From NCBI RefSeq assembly GCF_016907275.1, contig NZ_JAFBBP010000001.1, positions 2,780,001-2,844,000 on the forward strand: a stretch of 64,000 bases of DNA, read 5' to 3'. Below, piece by piece: positions 1 to 8,864 of this stretch. Each line of letters begins with the position of its first letter. Within the stretch, counting starts at the first letter, position 1. Position numbers and translations under genes: made by a program. Under the pieces are notes generated by a model that ran no database searches, was not told the origin of the DNA, and worked only from the letters and a program-made list of their open reading frames with translations. The stretch comes from Micromonospora luteifusca (GTDB taxonomy: Bacteria > Actinomycetota > Actinomycetes > Mycobacteriales > Micromonosporaceae).

Positions 1-42
1 TGCGTTGCTCTTCGTCGCCTGGACCCACCAGATCTAGACACA

Positions 43-80
43 CGACGAGGCCCCCCCGGAGCCGGGAAGGGGCCTCGTCG
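43..80 (-). terminator. Terminator hairpin after rlmB
   Basis: A perfect 12-bp inverted repeat (43-54 with 69-80) encloses a 14-nt loop that can pair further inside. It begins 6 bp beyond the rlmB stop codon. There is no clear T tract, as is common for hairpin terminators in high-GC actinomycetes. Nothing codes in positions 1-42. Confidence 0.75.
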
Positions 81-86
81 ACGTGG

Positions 87-1250
87 TTACAGCTCGACGG
101 CGCGCCGGCGGGCGACCTCGGCCAGGGTGACCGCGGCAGCCACGCTGGCGTTGAGCGACTCCACCTCGGAGATCATCGGAATGCTGACGGTCAGGTCGCA
201 GGTCTCCCCGACCAGGCGGGACAGCCCACGCCCCTCGGAACCGACCACCACCACCAGCGGACCGACCGCGGCCTCCAGGTCGTAGAGGTCGGTGTCGCCG
301 TCGGCGTCCAGGCCGACCACCATGAAGCCGGCGTCCCGGCACGCCTTCAGCGACCGGGTCAGGTTGGTCACCTGCGCCACCGGCACCCGCGCGGCCGCGC
401 CGGCACTGGTCCGCCAGGCGGTCGCGGTGATCCCGGCGGCCCTCCGCTCGGGTACGAAGACACCCTGCGCGCCGAACGCGGCAGCCGACCGGATCACGGC
501 ACCCAGGTTGCGGGGGTCGGTGACACCGTCCAGCGCGACCAGCAGCGGGGCCTGCTGCTCCAGGGCAGCGGCGACCAGGTCCTCGAACGGCTGGTACGCG
601 AATGGCGGCACCTGCAGCCCGACACCCTGGTGCAGCACCCCACCGGTCATCCGGTCCAGCTCGGCCCGGCTGATCTCCAGGTTGGCGATGCCCCGGTCGG
701 CGGCGGTCCGGATGATCTCGTTGATCCGGTCGTCCATGTCGATGCCCTGGGCGACGTAGAGCGCCGTCGCCGGCACCTGGGCGCGCAGCGCCTCCAGCAC
801 GGGGTTGCGCCCGACCAGCAGCTCCGGGGTGTCCTTGCTCGGGTTGGACTTGCGCCCCGGCGAGACCCGAGGGCCGCCCCGGCCGCCCGTGGCACCCCGG
901 CCGCCGGTGGCACCCCGGCCGCCGGTCGCGCCCCTACCGGCGGCGGCACCCCGGCCGCCCGGCACGCCCCGACCGCCGCCCCGACCCCAGGTGGTGTCCT
1001 TGCTGCCGGGCTCACCGATCTTGGGGGCGCGCCCCTCCTCGGCCGCCGCGCGGCGCTCCTTGTCCTGCTTCCAGGCGGTGCGCTGGGGCAGCTTCTCGGT
1101 GCCCGAGTAGCCCTTGTGCCACGGCCGCTCGTCCGCGGGCAGGGTGCGCCCCCGCCCGGCCAACGAGTCCTTGTTCTTGCCGCCGGTGCCCTTGGGGGCG
1201 CCTGCCTTCGACGTCAGTCGCCGGCCACGGCGCTGCGAGTTGCCGGCCAT
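87..1250 (-). CDS. rlmB: 23S rRNA (guanosine-2'-O-)-methyltransferase RlmB, SpoU/TrmH family
   Basis: This enzyme methylates the ribose of a conserved guanosine in the peptidyl-transferase region of 23S rRNA, using S-adenosylmethionine. The 387-aa product has a basic, glycine/arginine-rich N-terminal extension with GRGAT repeats (about residues 88-125), then the SpoU substrate-binding domain starting near [12 protein letters not shown]. The knotted catalytic domain shows [24 protein letters not shown] and [14 protein letters not shown]. The ATG at 1250 overlaps the cysS TGA by one base, so the two are coupled; an in-frame ATG 24 bases upstream lies inside cysS and is unlikely. The extension is longer than in E. 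coli RlmB but common in actinobacteria. The cysS-rlmB order matches M. tuberculosis. Confidence 0.95.
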   Translation of the reverse strand: MAGNSQRRGRRLTSKAGAPKGTGGKNKDSLAGRGRTLPADERPWHKGYSGTEKLPQRTAWKQDKERRAAAEEGRAPKIGEPGSKDTTWGRGGGRGVPGGRGAAAGRGATGGRGATGGRGATGGRGGPRVSPGRKSNPSKDTPELLVGRNPVLEALRAQVPATALYVAQGIDMDDRINEIIRTAADRGIANLEISRAELDRMTGGVLHQGVGLQVPPFAYQPFEDLVAAALEQQAPLLVALDGVTDPRNLGAVIRSAAAFGAQGVFVPERRAAGITATAWRTSAGAAARVPVAQVTNLTRSLKACRDAGFMVVGLDADGDTDLYDLEAAVGPLVVVVGSEGRGLSRLVGETCDLTVSIPMISEVESLNASVAAAVTLAEVARRRAVEL

Positions 1251-2665
1251 CAGTCCTGCTCTCCAATAGTCCAACGGGGCCCCTGGGGGGTGTCCTCGAC
1301 CACCACACCGGCCAGCTTGAGCTGGTCACGTACCGCATCGGCGGCAGCCCAGTCCTTCCGGCCCCGGGCCTGCGCGCGCTGCTCCAGGGCCAGCGCGATC
1401 AGGGAGTCCACCACGGCACGCAGATCATCCGAGCGGCCGCCACCGGTCCAGGCCGGGCTGAGGGGGTCGATCCCGAGGATATCCAGCATCGCCCGCACCA
1501 CGGCCAGAGTGGTGCGGACGGTCACATCGTCGCCGGCGCTCAGCGCGGTGTTGCCGTCCCGTAGGTGCTGTTGCAGCACAGCCAGCGCGGCGGACGTGTT
1601 GAGGTCGTCGTTCATCGCCGCGACGAAGCCGGCGGGCAGCTCACCGACCTGCCCGGCACCGACCCGCTCGGCCGCCCGCTGCACGAAACCCTCGATCCGG
1701 CGGTACGCGGTCGCCGCGTCGCGCAGCGAATCCTCCGAGTAGTCGATCACCGAGCGGTAGTGCGCGGCGGCGTAGTAGTAACGCAGCTCCACCGGCCGCA
1801 CACCGAGCGAGGCCACGTACGCCAGGTCGAGGGCGTTGCCGGCGGACTTGCCCATCTTGGCCCCGCCGATGCTGAGCAGCCCGTGATGCACCCAGAAGCG
1901 GGCGAACGGCAACCCGGCCGCCTGGGACTGGGCGATCTCGTTCTCGTGGTGCGGGAACGTCAGATCCAGCCCTCCGCCGTGGATGTCGAACTCCGGGCCG
2001 AGATACCGCCAGCACATCGCCGAGCACTCGATGTGCCAACCCGGGCGACCCAGCCCCCACGGCGACGGCCAGTAGGCGTCCGCAGGCTCGTCCGATTTGG
2101 CGCCCTTCCAGAGGGCGAAGTCGCGCGGGTCCCGCTTGCCCCGGTCGGGCGCGTCCCCGGCGGACTGCATCGCGTCCGGGGACTGACCCGACAGCGACCC
2201 GTACGCCGGCCAGGACGCCACATCGAAGTAGACGTCGCCGGAACCGTCGGTGGCCGGGTACGCGTGCCCGTCGGCGATCAACTTCGTGATCAGCTCGTGC
2301 ATCTCCGGGATGTGCCCGGTGGCGCGCGGCTCATAGGTGGGGGGCAGCACGTTCAATGCCCGGTAGGACTCGGCGAGCAGCAACTCGTTGGCGTACGCGA
2401 TCGACCAGAACGGTCGGCCCTGCTCGCCTGCCTTGACCAGAATCTTGTCGTCGATGTCGGTCAGGTTGCGAATGAAGGTGACCTCGTAGCCGGCGGCCAG
2501 CAGCCAGCGACGCAGGACGTCATAGTTGACGCCGGAGCGAAGGTGACCGATGTGCGGCGGTGACTGGAGGGTGAGACCACACAGGTAGACCCCCACCTTG
2601 CCGGTTTCCCGCGGGACGAAGTCCCGCACCGATCGGGTGGCAGTGTCATACAGGCGAAGCGTCAC
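1250..2665 (-). CDS. cysS: Cysteinyl-tRNA synthetase CysS
   Basis: CysS charges tRNA-Cys with cysteine. The 471-aa product has the class I signature HIGH at residues 38-41, a KMSKS-type motif AKMGKSAGN near 270, and zinc-binding positions (Cys29, the WHIECSAMC segment and the [15 protein letters not shown] stretch). The frame is open 450 bases further upstream, but the family N-terminus begins at the GTG at 2665. A minus-strand -10 box TACCCT (2672-2677) ends six bases before that GTG, which fits a leaderless mRNA. The paralogue MshC (mycothiol synthesis) was considered; full synthetase length and linkage to rlmB favour CysS. In M. tuberculosis the next upstream genes are ispF, ispD and carD; here those lie about 27 kb away. 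Confidence 0.95.
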   Translation of the reverse strand: MTLRLYDTATRSVRDFVPRETGKVGVYLCGLTLQSPPHIGHLRSGVNYDVLRRWLLAAGYEVTFIRNLTDIDDKILVKAGEQGRPFWSIAYANELLLAESYRALNVLPPTYEPRATGHIPEMHELITKLIADGHAYPATDGSGDVYFDVASWPAYGSLSGQSPDAMQSAGDAPDRGKRDPRDFALWKGAKSDEPADAYWPSPWGLGRPGWHIECSAMCWRYLGPEFDIHGGGLDLTFPHHENEIAQSQAAGLPFARFWVHHGLLSIGGAKMGKSAGNALDLAYVASLGVRPVELRYYYAAAHYRSVIDYSEDSLRDAATAYRRIEGFVQRAAERVGAGQVGELPAGFVAAMNDDLNTSAALAVLQQHLRDGNTALSAGDDVTVRTTLAVVRAMLDILGIDPLSPAWTGGGRSDDLRAVVDSLIALALEQRAQARGRKDWAAADAVRDQLKLAGVVVEDTPQGPRWTIGEQD

Positions 2666-2728
2666 CGTACCAGGGTAGCTGTCCGTGCCTGTCCGAGTCG
2701 GCCGGTGCCGGGTCGTACGCTGCCAGGC
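2666..2728. promoter_or_regulatory. Divergent leaderless promoters for cysS and the IclR-type gene
   Basis: Two TAnnnT -10 boxes face away from each other in 63 bp. TACCCT on the minus strand (2672-2677) ends six bases before the cysS GTG. TACGCT on the plus strand (2716-2721) ends seven bases before the GTG at 2729. Neither start has a convincing ribosome binding site, which supports leaderless transcripts from both. Confidence 0.6.
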
Positions 2729-3535
2729 GTGGACGCGACCGCACATGCCGGTGAGCCGCCGGCCAGCCCCCGAGCCCCCGCGGACGGGGTTGCCGGGCGG
2801 GGTGACGCCGTCGCCGGGCAGCCCGACGGGGTTACCGGGCAAGCCGACCCGGTCGCCGGGCGGGCCGACGCCGCCGCCGGGCAGGGTGACTTCGTCGCGG
2901 GGCGGGGCGCGGAGATGTCGCAGACCCTCGACCGGGGGTTGCGGCTGCTGCACCTGGTTGCCGACGCCTCGGCCGGTCTGACCGTCACCGAGGCCGCGAA
3001 CCGCCTCGGCATCGGCCGGGCCGCCGTCTACCGGCTGGTCGGCCCGCTGACCGGGCACGGCATGCTGCGCCGCGACGGCGACGGCCGGCTGCGCCTCGGC
3101 GCCGGGCTGCTGCACCTGGCCCGACGCGCCCAGCCGTTACTCGCCGAAGGTGCGCTGCCCGCACTACGCCGCCTCGCCGAGCAGGCCGGCGCGACCGCGC
3201 ACCTGACCGTCGTCGAGGGTGGCGAGGGCGTCGCCCTGGCCGTGGTCGAGCCGAGCTGGACGTCGTTCCACGTCGCGTACCGGGCCGGGGCGCGGCACCC
3301 GCTGGACCGGGGGGCGGCGGGCCGAGCCATCCTGGCTGGTCGAGCCGGGGTGGCGGAGCCGATAAGCAGCAGCGGCGAGTTGCAGGCCGGAGCGTACGGG
3401 GTGGCCGCACCGGTGCTCGGCGTACCTGGCCTGGAGGCCAGCGTCGGCGTGGTCGCGCTCGCCCCGCTGGACGTCGACACGATCGGCCCTCAGGTGCTGG
3501 CCGCCGCCACAGCCATCACCACCGCCCTCAGCTGA
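2729..3535 (+). CDS. IclR-type transcriptional regulator
   Basis: The 268-aa product has an IclR-type winged helix-turn-helix (LTVTEAANRLGIGRAAVYRL, then a wing ending RRDGDGRLRLG). A small effector-binding domain follows, with the family-like stretch PLDRGAAGRAIL. The effector domain is shorter than in typical 250-aa IclR proteins. The GTG at 2729 follows a leaderless-type promoter. It gives an N-terminal extension of about 62 residues, two thirds of it six imperfect heptapeptide repeats (VAGRGDA type). An ATG at 2915 directly after the repeats would give a conventional start, but it lacks a well-spaced ribosome binding site. The gene is divergent from cysS; its target is unknown. Confidence 0.75.
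   Translation: MDATAHAGEPPASPRAPADGVAGRGDAVAGQPDGVTGQADPVAGRADAAAGQGDFVAGRGAEMSQTLDRGLRLLHLVADASAGLTVTEAANRLGIGRAAVYRLVGPLTGHGMLRRDGDGRLRLGAGLLHLARRAQPLLAEGALPALRRLAEQAGATAHLTVVEGGEGVALAVVEPSWTSFHVAYRAGARHPLDRGAAGRAILAGRAGVAEPISSSGELQAGAYGVAAPVLGVPGLEASVGVVALAPLDVDTIGPQVLAAATAITTALS
2789..2914 (+). repeat. Six 21-bp tandem repeats in the 5' part of the IclR-type gene
   Basis: Six imperfect 21-bp units of the type GTCGCCGGGCNGGCCGACG fill exactly 126 bp. They encode degenerate heptapeptides (V/A-A/T-G-R/Q-x-D/A-x). The array ends at the base before the alternative ATG at 2915. It is either a coding low-complexity extension or an untranslated leader, depending on which start is used. Confidence 0.8.
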
Positions 3536-3846
3536 CCCCCAGCCTGCCCACCCGACCAGAGTCGACCGCCTACCCCGACCCGCGACCGCCCACCCCGAGG
3601 CGCCACCGCCCACCGGCCCGCGACCGAACGCCCCACCTCGGCGTGCGGCGGCTTGATCAAAACCAGATCGGCGATGTTGCGGCATCCTCGTCGATTGATA
3701 GCGCCATATCGCCGACATGGTGATGATCTCGCTGTATAGCACTCTGATTCGGCGGCTGGCGGTCATCCACAGGCGCGCGCCGAGTGCTCTCCCGGCGCTG
3801 TCCACAGGGGTATCGGTCGCCCCGCCGGGAGTCCGAGTCTGGGCGC
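3536..3846. other. Intergenic region with palindromic element and two DnaA-box-like sites
   Basis: No gene is supported in these 311 bp. They hold one copy of palindrome family 1 (3655-3728). Two sequences one base away from actinobacterial DnaA boxes follow, TCATCCACA at 3763-3771 and CTGTCCACA at 3798-3806, just upstream of the DUF559-type gene. The start of the region is proline-codon-like low-complexity sequence with no clear signal. Confidence 0.6.
3655..3728. repeat. Palindromic repeat family 1, copy A
   Basis: This 74-bp imperfect inverted repeat is bounded by GATC at both ends. Its arms carry the core AGATCGGCGATGTT and its near complement. It is the most diverged of the five copies in the window. 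It lies between the 3' end of the IclR-type gene and the DUF559-type gene. Confidence 0.75.
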
Positions 3847-4806
3847 ATGCCTCCTCACCCCCACCGACCTCCTGCCCTGGCCTGGCAGGTCTTCCGCGGT
3901 TCCGACGTGATCCGACGAGGCCTGGTCACCAGACATCAGCTACGCGGATCGTCCTGGGTCCGCCTTCGGCACGACGTGTACGCCGACGCCCGCCTCGATC
4001 GTGACCACGAGCTTGCCTGCCGCGCCGCGATGTTGCGGCTGCCGCCCGGAGCGATGATCGCTGGGCCTTCGTCGGCCTACCTGCACGGCATCGAGCACGC
4101 CGCAGACTTCGACGATGACGTGCACGTTCTGGTGCCGAGGGTCGGCCGCGTCGACTCGCAACGCGGCCTGCGCGTACACCTGGCGGGAGCCGACACCCCT
4201 ACACCGACCCCTGGGGTGGTTGCCGACGCGCAGCCATCTGCCTCGATCACTGCTCAGCCGAGCATGCGGAGCAGCCCTCCGCTTCGCCGAACGGACCCGT
4301 CCTCGGCGGCTTGGGAGGCAGCAGCCTGGTTGGACCCGCTCCGCGCCGTCCCGATCGTCGACTCGCTGCTCGCGAGCGGTTTGACCACCCGGGCGGCGCT
4401 GGCCAGCGTCCGCACCGCCTACGCGGACCGGCCGGGTGGTCGGCGAGCGTGCTGGATCTTCGATCTGGCCGATCCGGGGGCGCAATCGCCGCCCGAGTCG
4501 CAGCTACGGGTACGTCTGGTGCTGGGCGGGCTACCTCGGCCGGTTGCCCAGCACCCGATCCAGTTGGCCGGCGGGCTCGTGCTCCACCCCGATCTGGCCT
4601 GGCCCGAGTTTCGGGTGGCCGTGGAGTACGACGGCCGATGGCATTCTGACCCTGAGCAACTGCACCGGGACCGTCGAAGGCTCAACCTCCTCGTCGGTGC
4701 GGGCTGGCTGGTGCTGCACGTGACCAGCCGACGGCTGCAGAACGACTTCCCGGCCGTACTGAGCGAGGTCCGGGCGGCCCTGATCTCTCGCGGCTGGCGC
4801 CGTTGA
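3847..4806 (+). CDS. AbiEi-like N-terminal / DUF559 C-terminal (Vsr-like nuclease fold) protein
   Basis: The 319-aa product combines an N-terminal winged-helix segment like AbiEi antitoxins (VFRGSDVIRRGLVTRHQL, then VRLRHDVYADA) with a C-terminal DUF559 domain of the PD-(D/E)xK/Vsr type. Visible candidate catalytic residues are the Glu in PESQLRVRL, the Asp in LHPDLAWPEF and the Glu in VAVEYDGRWH, followed by the HRDRRRLNLLVGAGW helix. The ATG at 3847 is chosen because upstream residues look non-coding. Such proteins are numerous in actinobacteria and usually of unknown function. No AbiEii-type toxin gene is adjacent, so a toxin-antitoxin role is not supported here. Palindrome family 1 copies lie on both sides. 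Confidence 0.7.
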   Translation: MPPHPHRPPALAWQVFRGSDVIRRGLVTRHQLRGSSWVRLRHDVYADARLDRDHELACRAAMLRLPPGAMIAGPSSAYLHGIEHAADFDDDVHVLVPRVGRVDSQRGLRVHLAGADTPTPTPGVVADAQPSASITAQPSMRSSPPLRRTDPSSAAWEAAAWLDPLRAVPIVDSLLASGLTTRAALASVRTAYADRPGGRRACWIFDLADPGAQSPPESQLRVRLVLGGLPRPVAQHPIQLAGGLVLHPDLAWPEFRVAVEYDGRWHSDPEQLHRDRRRLNLLVGAGWLVLHVTSRRLQNDFPAVLSEVRAALISRGWRR

Positions 4807-4820
4807 TCACCGCCAGCCTT

Positions 4821-4894
4821 GATCGACACCAGTTCGCCGACATGGGGGCATCCGCCGAACCGGAAACCACCACATCGGCGACCTGGAGTCGATC
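4821..4894. repeat. Palindromic repeat family 1, copy B
   Basis: This 74-bp inverted repeat has arms of about 33 bp and a centre of about 8 bp. Its left arm begins GATCGACACCAGTTCGCCGA and the right arm is its near complement. It sits between the convergent ends of the DUF559-type gene and the DMT transporter gene. Confidence 0.8.
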
Positions 4895-5007
4895 AAAGCC
4901 GCGCACGAAAAAGATCCGGCCCGCCACAAGACCCGGGCACGCCGGGAGCCCACGAACGCCACAAGACCGCCCAGGCGCCGATAGGGCACCGACCATCCGG
5001 CACCAGC

Positions 5008-5973
5008 TCATCGACCGTCGAGCGCCAGCGCGGGCTCGGGCGAAACCGGTGCGGACGTCGACGGAGTCCCGCGCAGTTCGTCGAGGCGCACCAGCGCGAC
5101 CCCGGCGATGATCATCGCGCCGCCGAACAGCTGCCAGCCCGTGGGCAGTTCGTCCAGGAACAGCCAGGCGATCAGCACCGCGAAGAGCACCTCGGTCAGC
5201 CCGACGAACGACGACAGCCGGGGGCCGAGGATCCGCGTGCCGGCGATCCCGGCCAGATACGCGATGACGGCGGCCACCAGCGAGAGCCCGGCGATGGGCA
5301 ACAGCCAGGTGGTGGGCTGCCCGGCGAAGGTGACCTCGCCGAAGGTGGCGTGCAGCGGCAGCAGGCCGGTCAGCCCGATGAGGAGCAGTACGGCGGCGCC
5401 GACGGCCATTCCCCCGCTGGCCAGGGCGACCGAGGGCAGCCGGGGATCGACCCGGCCGGCGAGCACGAAGTAGCCGGCCAGGCCGAATGCCGCGCCCAGC
5501 CCCCAGAGCACGCCGACCGGGTGGAAGTCGGCGGTCCCGGCGAGATCCAGCACGAACGTGAGCCCGGCCAGGGCGGCTACCGATCCGGCCACGGTGAGTC
5601 GACGGGGGCGCTGCCCGTGCCGCAGCCACATCCAACCCACGACGAGGATGATGCCGAGGTATTCCAGCAGCAGCGCGACACCGACCGGCAGGTAGCGCAC
5701 GGCGTTGAAGAAGCAGACCTGGGCCAGCGCCACTCCGAGGAGCCCGAAGAGCCCGATGGCCGTGGCGTTGCTCCGCAGCACCTGCCACCTGCCCCGCAGC
5801 GACAGCAGGGCGGGGATCGCCAGCACCAGGGCGGCGATGCCGACCCGGGCGATCACTGCGGCCTCCGCCGACCAGCCAGCGTCGATGAGCGACCGCGCGA
5901 AGGTGCCCGAGGTGGCGAAGGTGACTGCGGAGAGCAGTGCCAACGCGGCGCCGGCGGCAGGTCGTGAGTGCAT
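5008..5973 (-). CDS. EamA/DMT-family membrane transporter
   Basis: The 321-aa, very hydrophobic product has about ten predicted helices in two EamA halves. The first half begins GAALALLSAVTFATSGTFAR and the second half carries SSFVGLTEVLFAVLIAWLF. Members export amino acids or other small metabolites. The ATG at 5973 is preceded by GAGGAG at good spacing; upstream ATG codons lack this. A minus-strand -10 box TAGTTT lies just upstream. The gene is divergent from a CGNR-type regulator, a recurrent actinobacterial pairing, so that protein may control it. The substrate cannot be read from sequence. Confidence 0.85.
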   Translation of the reverse strand: MHSRPAAGAALALLSAVTFATSGTFARSLIDAGWSAEAAVIARVGIAALVLAIPALLSLRGRWQVLRSNATAIGLFGLLGVALAQVCFFNAVRYLPVGVALLLEYLGIILVVGWMWLRHGQRPRRLTVAGSVAALAGLTFVLDLAGTADFHPVGVLWGLGAAFGLAGYFVLAGRVDPRLPSVALASGGMAVGAAVLLLIGLTGLLPLHATFGEVTFAGQPTTWLLPIAGLSLVAAVIAYLAGIAGTRILGPRLSSFVGLTEVLFAVLIAWLFLDELPTGWQLFGGAMIIAGVALVRLDELRGTPSTSAPVSPEPALALDGR

Positions 5974-6043
5974 GTCGCGCTCCTCGGGACGGCACCGTGT
6001 CATGAGCAAACTATCCTTGTACCGATGACGGTAGGCGGCACCT

Positions 6044-6604
6044 GTGACAGGAGTCAAGTTGCTATTCGCTCATGACACCGAATGCTCGCTGATCGCCGCC
6101 GCCGCACTGGTCAACACGGCGGGGCGGGACGGCGAGTTGCTGCCCGACATCGCGGCGCTGGACGCGTTCTTCGTCCGGCACGCCTACAGCGGGCGGCACG
6201 AACACACCGACGCCGAGTTGCGCGACGTCCGGGAGTTGCGGCCCCAACTGCGCCGCATCTGGTACGGCGAGCCACCCGAGATCGTCGCGCTGGTAAACGG
6301 TCTGCTGCTCGAACACCGGGCGCTGCCTCAGCTCATCGAACACGACGACGAGCCGTACCACCTGCATGCCGTGCCCCGCGACGCACCGCTGGCCACCCGG
6401 ATCGCGGTGGAGACGGCCATGGCCATGGCCGACCTTGTCCGTGCGGGTGAGCTGAGCCGGCTGCGGATCTGCGAGTACCCGAACTGCGACAACGTGGTCG
6501 TCGACCTGTCTCGCAACCGGTCACGACGGTTCTGCGAGGCCGGCTGCGGCAACCGCGCAGCGGTGACCGCCTACCGCGCCCGTCGGGCGGCCGGCCGCTC
6601 CTGA
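6044..6604 (+). CDS. CGNR zinc-finger (ABATE-domain) regulator
   Basis: The 186-aa product has an N-terminal helical ABATE-like region and a C-terminal CGNR zinc finger with cysteines in CEYPNC and FCEAGCGNR. Family members are putative stress-related DNA-binding regulators. The GTG at 6044 follows the divergent promoter of the DMT transporter gene, the likely target. The last 34 bp overlap the 3' end of the opposing GNAT gene. Confidence 0.85.
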   Translation: MTGVKLLFAHDTECSLIAAAALVNTAGRDGELLPDIAALDAFFVRHAYSGRHEHTDAELRDVRELRPQLRRIWYGEPPEIVALVNGLLLEHRALPQLIEHDDEPYHLHAVPRDAPLATRIAVETAMAMADLVRAGELSRLRICEYPNCDNVVVDLSRNRSRRFCEAGCGNRAAVTAYRARRAAGRS

Positions 6605-7164
6605 CCGGCTGCCCACTCCTCGGCCCGCAACTCGTACTCCACCTCGCCGTGCTCGGTGCCCGGGATCGGGTCGTCCCACTGCAGGTGGAAGGTACGCACG
6701 TGGTGCAGCCCGGCCTTGGCCATCACCCGCCGGGAGCGTTCGTTGACCGCCATCGTCTCGGCCCAGACCCGACGCACCCCGACACTGTCGAAGGCGTAGC
6801 GGACCAGCGCCCGGGAACCCTCGGTGGCCAGGCCCCGCCCCCACGTCGAGCGGCGCAGCCGGTAACCCAGCTCGGCCTCGGTGCCGTCCGCCGACGGGTC
6901 GAGCGCGAACCAGCCCAGGAATTCGCCGGTCTCCCGGTCGAGCGCTGCCCAGCGGCCCAGCGCGGGGTGCCGGTCGTACCCGGCCAGCAGCCTCGGCATC
7001 TGCTCATCGCGGACCGTGGCGAGCGGGGTGGCGACACCACCGCTGAGGAAACGCATCACCTCGGGATCGCTGTCCAGCTCGACCAGCGCGCCCACGTCAC
7101 CCATGGTCAGCCGCCGCAACCGCAACCGCCGCGTCGAAGGCAGGCCGATGTCATCCACCCCCAT
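6571..7164 (-). CDS. GNAT-family N-acetyltransferase (RimJ/RimL type)
   Basis: The 197-aa product fits the RimJ/RimL-like branch: STRRLRLRRLTMGDV at the N-terminus, then a mid-region YRLRRSTWGRGLATEG that supplies the acetyl-CoA pyrophosphate loop (RGLATEG). The family-typical NERSRRVMAKAGL follows. It probably acetylates a small amine or a protein N-terminus; the substrate is unknown. The ATG at 7164 matches the family N-terminus. The longer open frame upstream runs through palindrome copy C and is not coding. Its 3' end overlaps the CGNR gene tail to tail by 34 bp. Confidence 0.85.
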   Translation of the reverse strand: MGVDDIGLPSTRRLRLRRLTMGDVGALVELDSDPEVMRFLSGGVATPLATVRDEQMPRLLAGYDRHPALGRWAALDRETGEFLGWFALDPSADGTEAELGYRLRRSTWGRGLATEGSRALVRYAFDSVGVRRVWAETMAVNERSRRVMAKAGLHHVRTFHLQWDDPIPGTEHGEVEYELRAEEWAAGQERPAARRAR

Positions 7165-7249
7165 GACCGGATGATCCCGCCCCCACACACCACCGTCGAG
7201 CCGTTTACCGCGCGGCCAACAGTGAAGATCGCGGACGAGGCAGCGGGTT

Positions 7250-7324
7250 GATCCACTCCAGTTAGGCGATGTGGAAGTAACCCGGCGGGTGCGATACCGC
7301 CATGTCGCCGACCCGGTGTCGATC
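7250..7324. repeat. Palindromic repeat family 1, copy C
   Basis: This 75-bp inverted repeat starts and ends in GATC. The right arm (complement GATCGACACCGGGTCGGCGA) is close to the consensus; the left arm is more diverged. It lies downstream of fumC and upstream of the GNAT gene. Confidence 0.75.
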
Positions 7325-7419
7325 AACCGGGCCGTGCCCGGTCGGCCGGCTCGACCCGCTCGACGGCCCCGCCCCTCCCCCGGCGCTCTTCACCCGCTGC
7401 CTCGGCTGGGCGGCACCGG

Positions 7420-8820
7420 TCAGGGGTGGGTCATCCGGAGCAGGTCCAGCGTCTCGTCGAGCTGGGTCTCGGTGAGCTTTCCGGAGTCGACGTGGCCCCG
7501 GGAGATCACCACCTCGCGGATGGAGGCCTGCTTGGCCAGCGCCTCCTTGGCGATCGACGCGGCCTCGTCGTACCCCAGGTAGCGGTTCAGCGGGGTGACG
7601 ATCGACGGCGAACCTTCGGCGTACGCCAGGCAGACCTCGGCGTCCGCGACCAGGCCGACCACCAGCCGGTCGGCGAACAGCCGGCTCGCCGCGGAGAGCA
7701 GCCGGATCGACTCCAGCAGGTTGCGGCCCATCACGGGGAGCATGACGTTCAGCTCGAAGTCGCCCTGCGAACCGGCGAAACCGACTGTCGCGTCGTTGCC
7801 GATCACCTGTGCGCACACCTGCCGCATCGCCTCGGCGACCACCGGGTTGACCTTGCCCGGCATGATCGACGAGCCGGGTTGCAGGTCTGGGATGCGCAGC
7901 TCGCGTAGACCGGCGCGGGGGCCGGAACCCATCCAGCGGATGTCGTTGGCGATCTTGTAGAGGCCGACGGCCACGGTACGCAACTGCCCTGAGGTCTCCA
8001 CCAGCGCGTCCCGGGCGCCCTGCGCCTCGAAGTGGTTGCGCGCCTCGGACAACGGCAGCCCGGTCGATTCACGCAGCTTGCCGATCACTGCGGCGGCGAA
8101 ACCGAGCGGGGTGTTGATCCCGGTGCCCACGGCGGTGCCGCCCAGTGGCAGTTCGGCCAGCCGGGGCAGCGCGCCCTCCAGCCGGTCCACGCCGTAGCGG
8201 ACCTGGGCCGCGTACCCGCCGAACTCCTGCCCGAGGGTGACCGGGGTGGCGTCCATCAGGTGGGTACGCCCGGCCTTGACCACCGTCTCGAACTCGGCTG
8301 ATTTGGCCTCCAACGCCGACGCCAGGTGGGCGAGCGACGGCAGCAGGTCTTCCACGATGAACTGGGTGGCAGCCAGGTGGATCGAGGACGGGAAGATGTC
8401 GTTGCTGGACTGGGAGGCGTTGACGTGATCGTTGGGGTGCACGTCCTGGCCCAGTTCCCGGGTCGCCAGGGTGGCGATCACCTCGTTGGCGTTCATGTTC
8501 GACGACGTGCCCGAACCCGTCTGGAAGACGTCCACCGGAAACTGGTCGTCGTAGCCGCCGTCGGCCACGTGTGCGGCGGCGGCGGCGATGGCGGCGGCCA
8601 CGTTGGCGTCGATCACGCCCAGCTCACCGTTGACCTCGGCCGCAGCGCCCTTGATCTGTGCGAGAGCCTTGATCTGGGCCGGCTCGAGGCCTCGGCCGGA
8701 GATCGGGAAATTCTGTACCGCACGCTGGGTCTGTGCCCGCCACAGCGCCTCGGCGGGCACCTCCACCTCGCCCATCGAGTCACGTTCGATGCGGTAACCG
8801 GTCGCCTCTGGAGTCGTCAC
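7420..8820 (-). CDS. fumC: Class II fumarate hydratase FumC
   Basis: FumC interconverts fumarate and L-malate in the TCA cycle without an iron-sulfur cluster. The 466-aa product carries the superfamily signature [12 protein letters not shown], the catalytic-loop region [15 protein letters not shown], and [17 protein letters not shown]. The GTG at 8820 gives the family N-terminus; an ATG at 8829 adds three residues and cannot be excluded. It begins 44 bp after the end of the SARP gene on the same strand, so they may share a transcript. A second, unrelated fumarase lies on the other side of that regulator. Confidence 0.93.
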   Translation of the reverse strand: MTTPEATGYRIERDSMGEVEVPAEALWRAQTQRAVQNFPISGRGLEPAQIKALAQIKGAAAEVNGELGVIDANVAAAIAAAAAHVADGGYDDQFPVDVFQTGSGTSSNMNANEVIATLATRELGQDVHPNDHVNASQSSNDIFPSSIHLAATQFIVEDLLPSLAHLASALEAKSAEFETVVKAGRTHLMDATPVTLGQEFGGYAAQVRYGVDRLEGALPRLAELPLGGTAVGTGINTPLGFAAAVIGKLRESTGLPLSEARNHFEAQGARDALVETSGQLRTVAVGLYKIANDIRWMGSGPRAGLRELRIPDLQPGSSIMPGKVNPVVAEAMRQVCAQVIGNDATVGFAGSQGDFELNVMLPVMGRNLLESIRLLSAASRLFADRLVVGLVADAEVCLAYAEGSPSIVTPLNRYLGYDEAASIAKEALAKQASIREVVISRGHVDSGKLTETQLDETLDLLRMTHP

Positions 8821-8864
8821 GCGTACCATCCTGCCGCGCCCGCCGCCGCCTCGCAGATGATCCG

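Noticed and set aside
1..35. Possible tRNA 3' end, suggested by ACCCACCA at the left edge
   Set aside because: There is no T-loop sequence of the GTTCGA type, and the preceding bases do not fold as an acceptor/T arm.
1250..2665. MshC (mycothiol ligase) instead of CysS
   Set aside because: The full synthetase length with HIGH and KMSKS-type motifs, together with linkage to rlmB, fits the tRNA synthetase.
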